Source of the DNA: a virus
Reading direction: 5' to 3' (one strand)
DNA length: 21,117 bases
Virus record (IMG/VR): IMGVR_UViG_3300035666_000191
Coordinates: 1 to 21,117 of that record
This document shows, piece by piece, positions 1 through 8,383 of this stretch (position 1 is the first letter of the stretch; each line of letters starts with the position of its first letter). The position numbers and the translations under genes were made by a program. Below the pieces are notes generated by a model, which was not told the origin of the DNA, did not search any database, and saw nothing but the letters and a program-made list of their open reading frames with translations.

Positions 1-409
1 AAGAGCGGCCAAGCGTCTGATATAGCCCGTTGTCCACAAGCCCTGTGCTGGACGTTAGCGCCGTAAGCGCCGCATTGTTCGACACGATCAGAGGCGTAAG
101 GACAGCCGCGCCGGCCGCGTCCAGTTCTGCGGGGACGTAGATCGTGTCGTACGTCACCGCCTCGGCTGCGTCGGTGATGGTGAACGCATAGGACAGCGCG
201 GGGTTGACGTAGACGACACGGCCAGCGGCACCCAGCGTGGCCGGGTTTGCGGCAGGCGTCGTCAGCTCCGGGTCGGTGTAGAACGTGCGGCGCGTTGCAG
301 TCGGTGCGCCGGCAGAGGTCGGAACCCAGCCGTTGACCTTGAACGAGGACGCGACTGTGCCGTTAGCTGCGACAGCGGGGATAAACAGCGGGGCGCCAGT
401 TGCGGCCAT
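1..409 (-). CDS. Tailspike/tail fibre N-terminal part (partial, 3' end outside window)
   Basis: This ORF is open from an ATG at 407-409 to the left edge, giving 136 residues with no stop. A GGAG ribosome site lies nine bases before the ATG. Residues 43-56 read FYTDPELTTPAANP and are followed by G-R-V-V-Y-V-N-P-A-L-S-Y. This 'TD..LTTPAANP ... DPALSY' pattern is one I know from the N-terminal virion-binding part of tailspikes and tail fibres of podoviruses of Alphaproteobacteria. The part that would bind or cut host polysaccharide is beyond the edge. Position fits: it is the last gene after the ejection proteins, as tailspike genes often are. It lies directly behind a strong terminator, so expression may depend on read-through. 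The family call is from memory of the motif, and the reading frame itself is clear. Confidence 0.7.
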   Translation of the reverse strand, partial: MAATGAPLFIPAVAANGTVASSFKVNGWVPTSAGAPTATRRTFYTDPELTTPAANPATLGAAGRVVYVNPALSYAFTITDAAEAVTYDTIYVPAELDAAGAAVLTPLIVSNNAALTALTSSTGLVDNGLYQTLGRS

Positions 410-427
410 TGCTCAGGCTCCAATGCG

Positions 428-451
428 AAAAGCCCCGCTGCGAAGCGGGGC
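428..451 (-). terminator. Intrinsic terminator just upstream of the tailspike gene
   Basis: On the minus strand the sequence forms an 8-bp perfect stem, GCCCCGCT paired with AGCGGGGC, with a TCGC tetraloop, followed directly by TTTT. It faces right to left and so would stop transcripts leaving the ejection-protein gene. Only 18 bases separate its T-run from the tailspike start codon, and these hold the ribosome site. On the plus strand no T-run follows the stem, so it is not a good terminator for the small plus-strand gene. Confidence 0.82.
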
Positions 452-518
452 CGGGTCGTTTGTGGTGGGGGTGGGGAAAACGTGTTAGCTTGCGCGCCTG
501 ATTTGGAGGCGGGGGCGT

Positions 519-644
519 ATGGGACTTATCGGGCTGGGCTTGTTGCTTTTTGGGCTATACTGGGGGCTTGGCGTATGGCCGTTCGCTTTCTGCCTCGTGG
601 GCATCGTCCTGCTTGTAGGGGAAGACTATAACCGCCGTCGCTAG
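519..644 (+). CDS. Small membrane protein, 41 aa, two predicted helices
   Basis: The ORF starts at ATG 519, nine bases after a GGAGG ribosome site, and ends at TAG 642-644. Residues 2-18 (GLIGLGLLLFGLYWGLG) and about 20-34 (WPFAFCLVGIVLLVG) are strongly hydrophobic. The tail EDYNRRR is charged and would face the cytoplasm. It is opposite in direction to the genes around it and overlaps the end of the 804-aa gene by four bases (CTAG). Size and hydrophobicity would suit a lysis accessory or holin-like role, but nothing in the sequence proves this. The evidence is the good ribosome site, the fully hydrophobic composition and the filling of an otherwise empty gap. No promoter was recognised. Confidence 0.6.
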   Translation: MGLIGLGLLLFGLYWGLGVWPFAFCLVGIVLLVGEDYNRRR

Positions 645-3055
645 TCGTTGTTGCGCGGGGCCAGTGCGTTTGCGGGCGGTGTCGTTGGCGTTCCAACATT
701 GAGCGCATTGCGTGGGGGGCGGTTGCCGTAGATGCGGGCCAGGTTCTCGTCTGTCGCGCCGCCATAAAGAATGTCGGCCATGAGGTCGCGTTGGGGTTTG
801 CTGAAGGAGCCGCTACGGGACATCGCTGCAAGGACCGTGGCGAGCGGGTTTGTCTTGAACGCCAACGCGGTCTGCGCCATTTCGGCAGCGTTCTGGATGC
901 CGCCAGCGCCGCCCATTCCGGCCTGCGATGTCGCAGAACCAACGTTGGGGTCACGGCGCTGTGCGTTCTTGATAATGACCTGTTCCGCACGAACGCGGGC
1001 AACTAGGTTATCAGCCACGTCCTTGTCAAACACATCGCCGAGCATTTCGCGCATGCGCTCGCTGGACAGGCCGTCAATGTTGCGCCCCTTCTCAATGTCG
1101 GGAACGATCTTTTCAACCGCGCCCATTTGCAGGGCCGTCAGCGGCTTGCCGGTCAGCTTCGACGCGATGGCGCGGACCTTCTCGACCGACAGACCACCAC
1201 CGGCAATCTCAGCGCCTTTCTTGCGGGCGTCTTTCATGCGTGGCGCATCTGCTCCTTCGCGCACAGCCGCATATTCCGGCATCAGCTCGTCAAGTTCTCT
1301 GACAACCGCCTCGCGCGCCCTTAGCAGGGCTTCGCTTGGCCTGCTGCCGCCAGAGAACGCCTTGTCGATTGGCCGATCCAGCGCACGCTTGACCAGATCC
1401 CATGTGCGCGCATTGCTGGGGGTCTGGCCTGCGGTCGTCGCAAGGCTTTCCGCTTCATTGATGGCGGCGCGAACATACTTTCCAACGATCCTGTCATCCG
1501 CGAGCTGCATAAGCCGTTCGGAGTTGACGCCCGCGTACTTCCCAAACAGCGCCTCGTAAGCGGGGCTGATTTCCTCGGATGCCTGCTTGATGGCTGCGTC
1601 AAGATCAGCCGTGACCGTCGCCGGGTTTATATTCGTGGTCGTCTCAACGTCAGAGAACAGACGCCCTGACTGCGTGCGGCGCAAGTATGCGGCCTGTTGG
1701 CTTGCAAGTTCGGGGGCGTTGCCCGGAAGGCGAGACAGGCCAACGCCGAGGTTCTGCGCCTGCTGCGTGGCGTCTGCCAGAGACACAGGCTTGTCGCCAT
1801 ATTGCGCATTAAGGCTTGCCTTAACTTCGTCAGCGGTCTTGCCCAGCGGCGCCAGCGCGTTCTTCAGAACGTTGGACACCACTCGCTCATCAAACCCTTT
1901 CGGGCGGAATGGCTTCACGGCAGCACGAAAGCCACGCCCGGCAAGGCGCGGGGCTATCATCCCGGCCACAGCGCCAGTGGCCGGATTGATGATGTCGGGG
2001 CCACCGCCTTCGTTGCCGTCTCCCGGCGCAGCAAGCGCGTCTCCAGCGCTACCCGCAAACGCACCGACACCACCACCAACGATCCTGTCCGCATTGTTGC
2101 GCAGGAAGCCGCTCGCCTTGGGCTCTGCGGGGGCGCTGAAGGGCGCGGGCTGCGGGGGAGCTGCGCTAGGCTGCGCACTGGCTGCGGGTGCGCTGCGCAC
2201 GGGCTGCGCGGTAGCTGCGCGCGGGCGCCCGAAGGCATCCAGCACCATTCCACCGCCCTTGATGATGCCGCCCACAACCGTGCTGGCCAGCAGGTCTTCC
2301 GCTGCGTTCTTCCCGAAGGCCGTGAATGCGTTATCGCCCTCGCGTGTTCGCAGCATGTCGGCAATAGGCGTCCCCTCGGGGAACATATCAGACAGGCGCG
2401 GCATGTCTTGCGGAGTGCCCGCCCCTATCGCAATTGCGTCTTTTGCAGCGTTCGCGCCAAAGCCGCCACCGGGCATGGCTTTGCCAATCGCAACGCGAGG
2501 CCCGGCGATCTGGCCCGCAATACGCGGGGCCATGCCGCTCATGGATTGCAGCGCGCCGCCATCGTCCAGAAGCGCATTCCGAGGCACCTGGATCTGCATC
2601 GGCTGGCTTTGTTGCCGGTTAGGGTCAAACACATTTAGCGCAGCGTTTCCAAGCCCCGTTGAGGCCGCCATGATCGTGTTGGCTGTGTTGGCAGCGCCCT
2701 CGGCCAGACCCTGCCCGAATGACAGCGGCGCACCCGTGAGGCCTGCGGAGAGATCAGTATTGATAGCACCGCCATCGGGGCGCACATTGCCGGCAGCGTC
2801 TTGCCCGACCATCATGTCCATGCCGCCGCCAAGCGCTCTGGCGGCTTCACGGCGTTCCTGCGCGTTGCGCGCCTCGGCTGCTTTGCGGGCTTCCTGCTGC
2901 TGCGCCCATTGGCTCATGGCCTGCGTCTGGCTTTGACGCTGCGCCGCGATGATGGGGTTAGAGGCGTTCGGATTTGGCCCGGCTTCCGCCTCGGCGCGTT
3001 TCCGCTTCGCCTGCGCAATCGCAAGCGCTCTCTGTTGTTCGATTGTGAGCGGCAT
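641..3055 (-). CDS. Large internal virion/DNA ejection protein, 804 aa (P22 gp16 position)
   Basis: This is the last and largest of three proteins that follow the tail genes, the place held by ejection proteins gp7, gp20 and gp16 in P22. Such proteins are packed in the head and form a DNA conduit through the cell envelope. The N terminus is a charged, Gln/Ala-rich helix (MPLTIEQQRALAIAQAKRKR). Short Gly/Ala-rich hydrophobic stretches (for example STVVGGIIKGGGMVLDAFG near 255-275, and VGGGVGAFAGSAGDALAAP after 325) could insert in membranes. An Ala/Pro/Ser linker lies at about 280-312. The second half is a long helical region with the phage-type segment ALDRPIDKAF ... RELDELMPEYAAVREG near 560-605. 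The C-terminal tail is Pro/Asn-rich. No lysozyme or transglycosylase motif was found. Its ATG shares one base with the stop of the gene before it (TAATG). Confidence 0.85.
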   Translation of the reverse strand: MPLTIEQQRALAIAQAKRKRAEAEAGPNPNASNPIIAAQRQSQTQAMSQWAQQQEARKAAEARNAQERREAARALGGGMDMMVGQDAAGNVRPDGGAINTDLSAGLTGAPLSFGQGLAEGAANTANTIMAASTGLGNAALNVFDPNRQQSQPMQIQVPRNALLDDGGALQSMSGMAPRIAGQIAGPRVAIGKAMPGGGFGANAAKDAIAIGAGTPQDMPRLSDMFPEGTPIADMLRTREGDNAFTAFGKNAAEDLLASTVVGGIIKGGGMVLDAFGRPRAATAQPVRSAPAASAQPSAAPPQPAPFSAPAEPKASGFLRNNADRIVGGGVGAFAGSAGDALAAPGDGNEGGGPDIINPATGAVAGMIAPRLAGRGFRAAVKPFRPKGFDERVVSNVLKNALAPLGKTADEVKASLNAQYGDKPVSLADATQQAQNLGVGLSRLPGNAPELASQQAAYLRRTQSGRLFSDVETTTNINPATVTADLDAAIKQASEEISPAYEALFGKYAGVNSERLMQLADDRIVGKYVRAAINEAESLATTAGQTPSNARTWDLVKRALDRPIDKAFSGGSRPSEALLRAREAVVRELDELMPEYAAVREGADAPRMKDARKKGAEIAGGGLSVEKVRAIASKLTGKPLTALQMGAVEKIVPDIEKGRNIDGLSSERMREMLGDVFDKDVADNLVARVRAEQVIIKNAQRRDPNVGSATSQAGMGGAGGIQNAAEMAQTALAFKTNPLATVLAAMSRSGSFSKPQRDLMADILYGGATDENLARIYGNRPPRNALNVGTPTTPPANALAPRNND

Positions 3056-4515
3056 TACTGGAACAGCGCTTTCTGTTCAGGCGTCATGAACTCCCAATCG
3101 GCGGCGTCCACACCGTCAGGCACGCCCGCTGGCTGCGGCTTGGCAAGCAGGGGCGGAACACCCACGCGCGTCCGTCTCTCAGGCGCTGCCGCTGCCGGCC
3201 GGTTGGGCAGCACGGGAGCCTTGACTGCGCGCTGGCGGGCAACTTCGATGCCCTTCCGGTAGTAGCCCTGCAACTCGTTCATCGCTTTGAGCGCTTCGCC
3301 AACTGAGATGTCCTGATTTTGCAGGCGCGTAATGGCCGCTGTCGCAGCCTTGCCCTCGGTTTCCGTGATGGCGCCGCCGCCTTTGAGCTGTTCGAACGCG
3401 TTGAGGAATGCTTGGCTGACGACTTGGCTGACAAGCGCCTGCACGTCTGCGCCTTCTGTGCCGGGAATGGCGTAAAGCTTGCTCTGAAGCCCGAACCGCG
3501 TTCCGATGTTGCGGCTCTTGAGGTCGTCAAGCGAGGCAATGGCCGCTCTTGCGCGCATCTCGATGTTAGGCAGATCAAACGCCACCTGCCCCTGCGCCTT
3601 GCCTTGAACCTCAGCGCTTGCGAGCGCGGCCTTGTTGCCCGCGACATCAGACAGCGGCGCAAGTTCAGAGCTTTCACCCGTGCGCCTGTCAACCGAAACG
3701 GGAAGCCCGCCAAAGCTCATGATTTGCGGCGCGACATACGCTTCAACGCCCGTTCCGATGATTGTTCCGTTGTTCATGATGAGCTTTTGCTCACCCGTTT
3801 GGCGATCAATGACGCCTTGGAACACGCGTGCCGTCTCGGCGGGCGAGGAGCCCTCAAACACAGGCTTCCAGGTTCCATCGGCTTGACGCTCAACGATCTG
3901 GTTGCCCACCTGCCGGATGTCCGCGCCCTTGGCTTCCTGCGGCGATGGCTCGCGCACAAGCTCCATCTGGCCCGTGGTCGGGTTGAACGAACCAACGCCA
4001 CCATCGCCAAGGTTGACGCTCTGATACTGCACGGGCTTCGCCACTTCCGGCGAAATCCCCGCCTGCGCCGACAGCGCCGCAATGTTTCCATCCAGCGCCG
4101 CGTTGGCAAACATTTCCGGCGAAAGCTGCATTGAGCGTGGATCAACACCAGTGATTTTCAACACGGTGTCGGCGTTGTCCATCGCCCACTTGATCCGCTG
4201 TTCTTCGGGCAGGGCGCGTTGCTGCTGCATGAGCGCGAGCGTCTGTTTCAGCTTGTCGCCTTCTGCGGTTTTCGCCTCGGCCTGGCTGGCCTTGTAGCCT
4301 TCCGGGTCGAAGCTCTTGCGGAAGGCGTTCAGCCCGCCGCCGATTGCTTGCATTAGTGCATTGTTCGGCGGGGCTTGCATTGGCTGCTGCGGAGACATTG
4401 GCCCCGGAGCGTTCGCTTGTGCAGGCGCAGGCAGCGCCATTTGCGGGTTCATGTTGAGCGCAGCCGACTGCATGGGCTTCTGGATCATGCTGGCCGCAAG
4501 CGGGTTCTGGATCAT
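3055..4515 (-). CDS. DNA ejection protein, 486 aa (P22 gp20 position)
   Basis: Second of the three putative ejection proteins. I chose the ATG at 4513-4515, which overlaps the previous stop as ATGA and follows GGTGG. A GTG at 4527 would add four residues. The first 60 residues are rich in Met, Pro, Gln and Asn (MIQNPLAASMIQKPMQ...), as is usual for such proteins. The middle is mixed beta-type sequence with VGNQIVERQADGTWKPVFEG. Residues about 320-430 form a helical domain containing LYAIPGTEGADVQALVSQ, then LKGGGAITETEGKAATAAITRL. This pattern ('PGT ... LKGGG.ITE.EG..A..AI.R') recurs in many phage virion proteins next to tail and ejection genes. The C terminus DAADWEFMTPEQKALFQ is acidic. The precise function is inferred from position and composition. 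Confidence 0.85.
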   Translation of the reverse strand: MIQNPLAASMIQKPMQSAALNMNPQMALPAPAQANAPGPMSPQQPMQAPPNNALMQAIGGGLNAFRKSFDPEGYKASQAEAKTAEGDKLKQTLALMQQQRALPEEQRIKWAMDNADTVLKITGVDPRSMQLSPEMFANAALDGNIAALSAQAGISPEVAKPVQYQSVNLGDGGVGSFNPTTGQMELVREPSPQEAKGADIRQVGNQIVERQADGTWKPVFEGSSPAETARVFQGVIDRQTGEQKLIMNNGTIIGTGVEAYVAPQIMSFGGLPVSVDRRTGESSELAPLSDVAGNKAALASAEVQGKAQGQVAFDLPNIEMRARAAIASLDDLKSRNIGTRFGLQSKLYAIPGTEGADVQALVSQVVSQAFLNAFEQLKGGGAITETEGKAATAAITRLQNQDISVGEALKAMNELQGYYRKGIEVARQRAVKAPVLPNRPAAAAPERRTRVGVPPLLAKPQPAGVPDGVDAADWEFMTPEQKALFQ

Positions 4516-5657
4516 GTCGTCCACCACTTATTCTTGTTGCCGTAGTCCACGATACCGCCGACGGCATCGCTGATGCCGGTTCCATAGCCCTTGTATGCGG
4601 ATGAAAGCGCATTGGCTCGAGCATCACCGGCTTTCATCATCGCATTGCCCGCGTTGACGCCGTAGTTGCCCGCAGCGTTGGACGCGAGCTGCGAACTAGT
4701 CTGGCCCATGCCCGCGAGGTTGGCGAGTTGGTTCGTGTAGTCCCCAAACGCGCCGTAGGTGTTCCCGGCTAAGGTTTTCGCATAACGGCCTTCTGCGGCC
4801 CCGCTGATGGACTTGCCGGCCGCGCCGAGGTTGCCCTTGATCTGGTCAAATTGCTGGTCGTTGATCGTCGTCGCCAATTTGGCATAGGGCGAGGCGTAGA
4901 ACTCCGCGAGCGGGTTGGACGGCCCGCCCATCGCGCCGCCAGACTGCCCCGCCATCTGCGCGTCACCGACAGGCATGTTGGTCTTGTCAGCCATCGGCGC
5001 GAGCGTGCGGCCCTCGTTCTTGCCGAACTGGTTGAAGTGCCAGTTTGCGTAGGCGTCCTGGTTGCCGCCAAACAGCGCCTTGATATCGGGCTTTGCCCAC
5101 TCGGCCTGAAGGTCAGGCTGCTGCATGTATGCGGCGTAGTCGAACCCGCCGGGAGCCTGCGTGGCGACTGTCTTCCAGTTGTCGCCGCCGTCGCGGATCA
5201 TGCCGCCCAACGCGCCGCCGACAGCGCTGCCGAGAGGACCGCCTAGGAATGTGCCAGCGATGCTTCCGACAGCGCCCGCAGCCGCGTTGGACCCGCCGCC
5301 GCCCGAACGTCCCTGCACAGGCTGGCCTGCGCCGAGGTTAGGCAGCATCTGCGAGCCGCCCTGCATGTTCATCCCGCCGCCGCCATAGGCCGCCTGATAG
5401 TCCTGCGGGGCGATGCCAAAGAGCGCAGCGAGCTTGTTGGAGGCAGCGCCGCCCGTCATGTACCCGGGCGAGGCAAGCCCGCGCTGGTCCATGTAGATCT
5501 GGCGCTGAAGCGCGGTCGTCTGGTTCGCCGCGTCCTGCTGCGCTTTGGCTGACGCCTGCCCGCCTTGGCCTTGCATGTAGCCGCCAGCCAGTGACGCGCC
5601 CGCATTGATCAGCGCGGGGGCGTTGTCTATGGCGAACTTGGCGATTTGATCCCACAT
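4512..5657 (-). CDS. DNA ejection/virion protein with glycine-rich segment, 381 aa (P22 gp7 position)
   Basis: First of the putative ejection trio. The frame is open to 5894, but the N-terminal part upstream of MWDQIAKFAIDNAP is Arg-rich shadow sequence of the gene before it. ATG 5655-5657 has AGGACGG upstream and lies 25 bases after the previous stop. Residues 124-154 are a run of Gly, Ala, Ser and small hydrophobics with GxxxG-type spacing (GSIAGTFLGGPLGSAVGGAL), like membrane-inserting segments of ejection proteins. Residues 173-219 carry a 'DYAAYMQQPDLQ ... YANWHFNQFGKNEGRTL' motif, related in look to 'NPDV ... HY..FGKNEGR' units of phage and surface proteins. The rest is Ala/Gly/Asn/Gln-rich. 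The C-terminal 120 residues look helical (QFDQIKGNLGAAGKSISGAA). The role is inferred from place and composition. Confidence 0.83.
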   Translation of the reverse strand: MWDQIAKFAIDNAPALINAGASLAGGYMQGQGGQASAKAQQDAANQTTALQRQIYMDQRGLASPGYMTGGAASNKLAALFGIAPQDYQAAYGGGGMNMQGGSQMLPNLGAGQPVQGRSGGGGSNAAAGAVGSIAGTFLGGPLGSAVGGALGGMIRDGGDNWKTVATQAPGGFDYAAYMQQPDLQAEWAKPDIKALFGGNQDAYANWHFNQFGKNEGRTLAPMADKTNMPVGDAQMAGQSGGAMGGPSNPLAEFYASPYAKLATTINDQQFDQIKGNLGAAGKSISGAAEGRYAKTLAGNTYGAFGDYTNQLANLAGMGQTSSQLASNAAGNYGVNAGNAMMKAGDARANALSSAYKGYGTGISDAVGGIVDYGNKNKWWTT

Positions 5658-5682
5658 TCTATGCCGTCCTGATTTCAAAAAG

Positions 5683-6210
5683 TTACGGCGCGACGCCTTC
5701 GCCATAAATGGCGACACCGATTGATATGCTTGCCGTCGCCGCGAGGCTGTCGGTAACCGTACAGGTTGCGATGTCCTCCGTGGTCGTGCCGATGGACACG
5801 AACCCGGTGAAGCTGGTCGTTGCAGATGTTGACGCGCCGATTGTGAAGTTCGCCAAGTCCAGAACCCACGCATAGGTGTAAGGCCCCGTCCCACCCGTTG
5901 GCGTCACCGTCACCGCGTTAGTCGTCGCAGTTCCCGAACCAACACGATCCCCGAATGCGCTGGAAGGCGTTGCAGAGGCATAGAAGCCTCCCGGCGCTGT
6001 CTGGCTCGCCAGTGTGGCAATGCCCGCAACCGCTCCCGTTGCCGTCGCTTGCGCCTGCGCTGCCGCAGCCTGGGCCTGTGCCACCCCACTGTTGACGTTG
6101 TCCGTGAACGTCACGCCGCCCGTGAGATACTTGTACCACTCAGGCGTCAATCGCCCGTCCTTGTCCACGAGCGGCACGGCCAGCGATGGCGGTTTAGGAG
6201 CCCGCGCCAT
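5683..6210 (-). CDS. Tail protein with Ig-like/PKD-like C-terminal domain, 175 aa (tail-needle position)
   Basis: It follows the gp10-like hub gene with a one-base TAATG overlap and a GAGG ribosome site. The N terminus MARAPKPPSLAVPLVDKDGRLTPEWYKYL has the 'P.PLVD..G..TPEWY.YL' form that I recognise from tail proteins of many alphaproteobacterial phages. It is followed by an Ala/Gln/Thr-rich helix (VAQAQAAAAQAQATATGAVA, about 43-62). Residues about 90-172 look like a beta sandwich: GTGPYTYAWVLD, Thr/Ser-rich strands, ending VTDSLAATASISIGVAIYG, as in PKD/Ig-like domains. In P22 the gene after gp10 encodes the tail needle gp26. Here an attachment or needle-tip role is possible, but no needle-type heptad core is obvious, so the function is left open. 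Confidence 0.82.
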   Translation of the reverse strand: MARAPKPPSLAVPLVDKDGRLTPEWYKYLTGGVTFTDNVNSGVAQAQAAAAQAQATATGAVAGIATLASQTAPGGFYASATPSSAFGDRVGSGTATTNAVTVTPTGGTGPYTYAWVLDLANFTIGASTSATTSFTGFVSIGTTTEDIATCTVTDSLAATASISIGVAIYGEGVAP

Positions 6211-8027
6211 TACAGATCCTCATTGACCAGCACGCCCAGATAGGCCGCCGGCGCGGGATCGGACTTGCTGAACTGGAACACCATGCCCGCAAGCTTCGTT
6301 CGCCCGCAGCGATGCCAGACCGTGCGCTGGTCGTAGACACCCTGCGCGCCCAGCTTCCGGTCGCGCCAGTTCGTCCATGTATTGCCGCCATCCACTGACG
6401 CGCGCATCCGCACGATAGGGTTAACACCCTGCCCGGTCGCCACGCCAACGCCCTTGGCGCTCTCGAGCCGCAGCGTGGTCACTGGCAAACTATCAGGAAC
6501 GCCGCTCATGTGCGCCGTGAACTCGCGCACGATCTCCGTCCCCATCGTCGTTGTGTTCGCCATGCTCTCGGACGTGTAGTCCCGGCTCAGCTCGTCAAAC
6601 TGGCCCGTTGCATCGCAGACGAACACACGGCCCGCAGCCGTGATGATGTCCGTGTATCGCCACGAGTTTTGCAGGTTGGTTCCGCGCGTGTGCCATTCCT
6701 GCGTCAGCACGTCGAACACCATGCAAGCCGTAGGCGTCCGGTAGCTGATGAAGATGTGGCCACGGTCCTGGTACGTCTTGCCGATAATGTTGGCCGCGCC
6801 TGCACTGCGCAGCGCCGCAGATACCCAAGGTTCTGAGACGATGGGCGAGCCGCCCTGTCCCAGCCTGCGGACGTTAAACGCCTCGTCCACGAAAAACAGC
6901 GAGTTGTCAGCCTTGACGATGCCGTCACGGCACGCGCAGCCGACTTGCTGCGTCATGCCCGCCTGCGCCGCGAAGGGGTCCGTGCTGTCACCCGTCTGCG
7001 ACCAGACTTCAATCGTCTGCGAGCCCAGCAGGTAATAGAACTCGCCCAGCACGCGGCCCGCGATGATGTCGTCAGGCGAACTCTCTGCCGTGTAGTAGTT
7101 CAGCGCCGTGGTCGATTGCAAGTCGAGAACCGAGGTAAACCCGAAACGGTTCTTCCATGTCATCAGCCCGCGCTGGCCCAGCGTGTCCACACTGGTAAAG
7201 ACCGTTGCGCCTGCATCAGAAAGCAGGGTCGTGAAGCCCGTGTTTACCGCGCTGTCAGTGTAAGCAACCGTCGTGTTTGCCGCTGCAAGCGATGTCGTGC
7301 CGAACGTGAACGCGCCGTCTGATTTAGTGGCTGTCACGTAGCCGATGCGAACGCGCGTGGTGACAACCGTGGGCAAAGCAGCCGCCGCCGCCGATGCGCT
7401 GGCATAGCCCGTAGCATTGGCTGGCGCTTCGATTGCCGTGATGGTCCCGGCAGCGTCGATGTCCAGCGCAACCGCGCCGAACAGGCCAAGCGGGACCACA
7501 TCATTGCCCGGCGCCGTACCAGCCGCAACCGCCGTCTTGTTATAGACCGTTCCAGCTATCGAATAGCTGAACGCGCCGGTTGCGACGTTTGCAGGCGTGG
7601 AGCCAATAGCGAGGTTTGGGTCAACCGTGACGCCGTCAGATGCGCGCCTGATATACGTCCCGTCAGACACATAGGGCTGGCCGTTGAAAAGCCCAAAGCC
7701 CTCGGTTTCCGTGAATGCGAAATCGCCACGATCTGTCCCGCTGATGGTCCCGGTCAGGCTGCTTGTCGTGTTGGTGGATGGCGCAAACGTCGATAGCGTC
7801 GTCCCCTGCGCGATCAGCACATTGCCCGAGGCGTGGCCGTCAGCCTGCCACATGCCACGGCACGCGCCAGCGAAGTCCGCACGCTGGAGACTGCCAGGCG
7901 CTTCGATCAGCACATTCTCGCGTTGCGGGTCGTTCGGATGCGGCTCGCGATAGACGTTGTGGCACTTCTTCTCGGCAAGCCCCGTGACAACAGCAGAGGC
8001 TGCGGACGTCGCCATCGGCACGCGCAT
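6210..8027 (-). CDS. P22 gp10-like packaged-DNA stabilisation protein (tail hub), 605 aa
   Basis: The protein should close the portal after packaging and form the hub that carries tailspikes and needle. Its size is above that of P22 gp10 (472 aa). The family look is clear in the middle and C-terminal part: RGLMTWKNRFGFTSV, IIAGRVLGEFYYLLGSQTIEVWSQTGD, then DGIVKADNSLFFVDEAFNVRRLG and WHTRGT.LQNSWRYTDI. These are typical of this beta-propeller-like family. The last 90 residues hold RMRASVDGGNTWTNWRDRKLG and TVWHRCGR. ATG at 8025-8027 overlaps the previous stop by one base (TGATG). A second ATG four codons on (MATSAASA) is possible. A Thr/Ala-rich region (about 85-240) may be a longer insertion than in P22. 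Confidence 0.9.
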   Translation of the reverse strand: MRVPMATSAASAVVTGLAEKKCHNVYREPHPNDPQRENVLIEAPGSLQRADFAGACRGMWQADGHASGNVLIAQGTTLSTFAPSTNTTSSLTGTISGTDRGDFAFTETEGFGLFNGQPYVSDGTYIRRASDGVTVDPNLAIGSTPANVATGAFSYSIAGTVYNKTAVAAGTAPGNDVVPLGLFGAVALDIDAAGTITAIEAPANATGYASASAAAAALPTVVTTRVRIGYVTATKSDGAFTFGTTSLAAANTTVAYTDSAVNTGFTTLLSDAGATVFTSVDTLGQRGLMTWKNRFGFTSVLDLQSTTALNYYTAESSPDDIIAGRVLGEFYYLLGSQTIEVWSQTGDSTDPFAAQAGMTQQVGCACRDGIVKADNSLFFVDEAFNVRRLGQGGSPIVSEPWVSAALRSAGAANIIGKTYQDRGHIFISYRTPTACMVFDVLTQEWHTRGTNLQNSWRYTDIITAAGRVFVCDATGQFDELSRDYTSESMANTTTMGTEIVREFTAHMSGVPDSLPVTTLRLESAKGVGVATGQGVNPIVRMRASVDGGNTWTNWRDRKLGAQGVYDQRTVWHRCGRTKLAGMVFQFSKSDPAPAAYLGVLVNEDL

Positions 8028-8383
8028 CAGAAGTATTCCGCCCGCGTCGGCTTGTTGAACCGCTCGCCGCTGGACACCAGACGCCGCAGGTTGCGTTCCG
8101 CCGTCGGCTCGTAAGTCTGACGGAACGATGCGGCTTGCCCGCCGTCCATGTAGTCGTCAGCCGCATGGCAGGCGACATACATGGCGAGGTCTTCCAGCAT
8201 CGACTGCGGGCAAGCGCTGTCGGACCAGTAGGCAATGCCAAGGTCGCGCAGCTTCTCGTTGACGCTGGCAATCAGCCCCTCGATCAGCGCGGTGTCCTCG
8301 GCTTCCGCCGTCTCGCCTGCCTGAAGCACCTTGAGCTTTTGCAGCACGCGGTTGCGCAGTTCGGCAAGGGTCGCGTCAGCCAT
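8027..8383 (-). CDS. gp4-like head-to-tail adaptor (tail accessory factor), 118 aa
   Basis: A small mostly helical protein directly before the gp10-like hub gene, the position of tail accessory factor gp4 in P22, which adds to the portal ring after DNA packaging. The N-terminal half (LRNRVLQKLKVLQAGETAEA, then EDTALIEGLIASVNEKLRDLG) has the 'L..L.V...GE...AED...' layout of that family. The middle LEDLAMYVACHAADDYM matches the second helix pair. At 118 aa it is shorter than P22 gp4 (166 aa) and lacks the longer C-terminal extension. It overlaps the gene before it by eight bases (ATGGCTGA). Assignment rests on helix layout and synteny, not on a unique motif. Confidence 0.78.
   Translation of the reverse strand: MADATLAELRNRVLQKLKVLQAGETAEAEDTALIEGLIASVNEKLRDLGIAYWSDSACPQSMLEDLAMYVACHAADDYMDGGQAASFRQTYEPTAERNLRRLVSSGERFNKPTRAEYF

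Noticed and set aside
1587-2936. A 449-aa plus-strand frame (and a 313-aa one at 1697-2638) inside the ejection protein gene
   Set aside because: Low-complexity Ala/Pro/Ser/Arg sequence that mirrors the codon bias of the minus-strand gene, with no ribosome site or motif.
641-3055. Lysozyme or transglycosylase domain in the 804-aa ejection protein
   Set aside because: No catalytic Glu motif of the SLT/lysozyme type or other peptidoglycan hydrolase signature could be seen.
5658-5894. N-terminal extension of the 381-aa ejection protein
   Set aside because: The added 79 residues are Arg/Ser/Gln-rich shadow of the 175-aa gene. MWDQIAKFAI has its own AGGACGG site.
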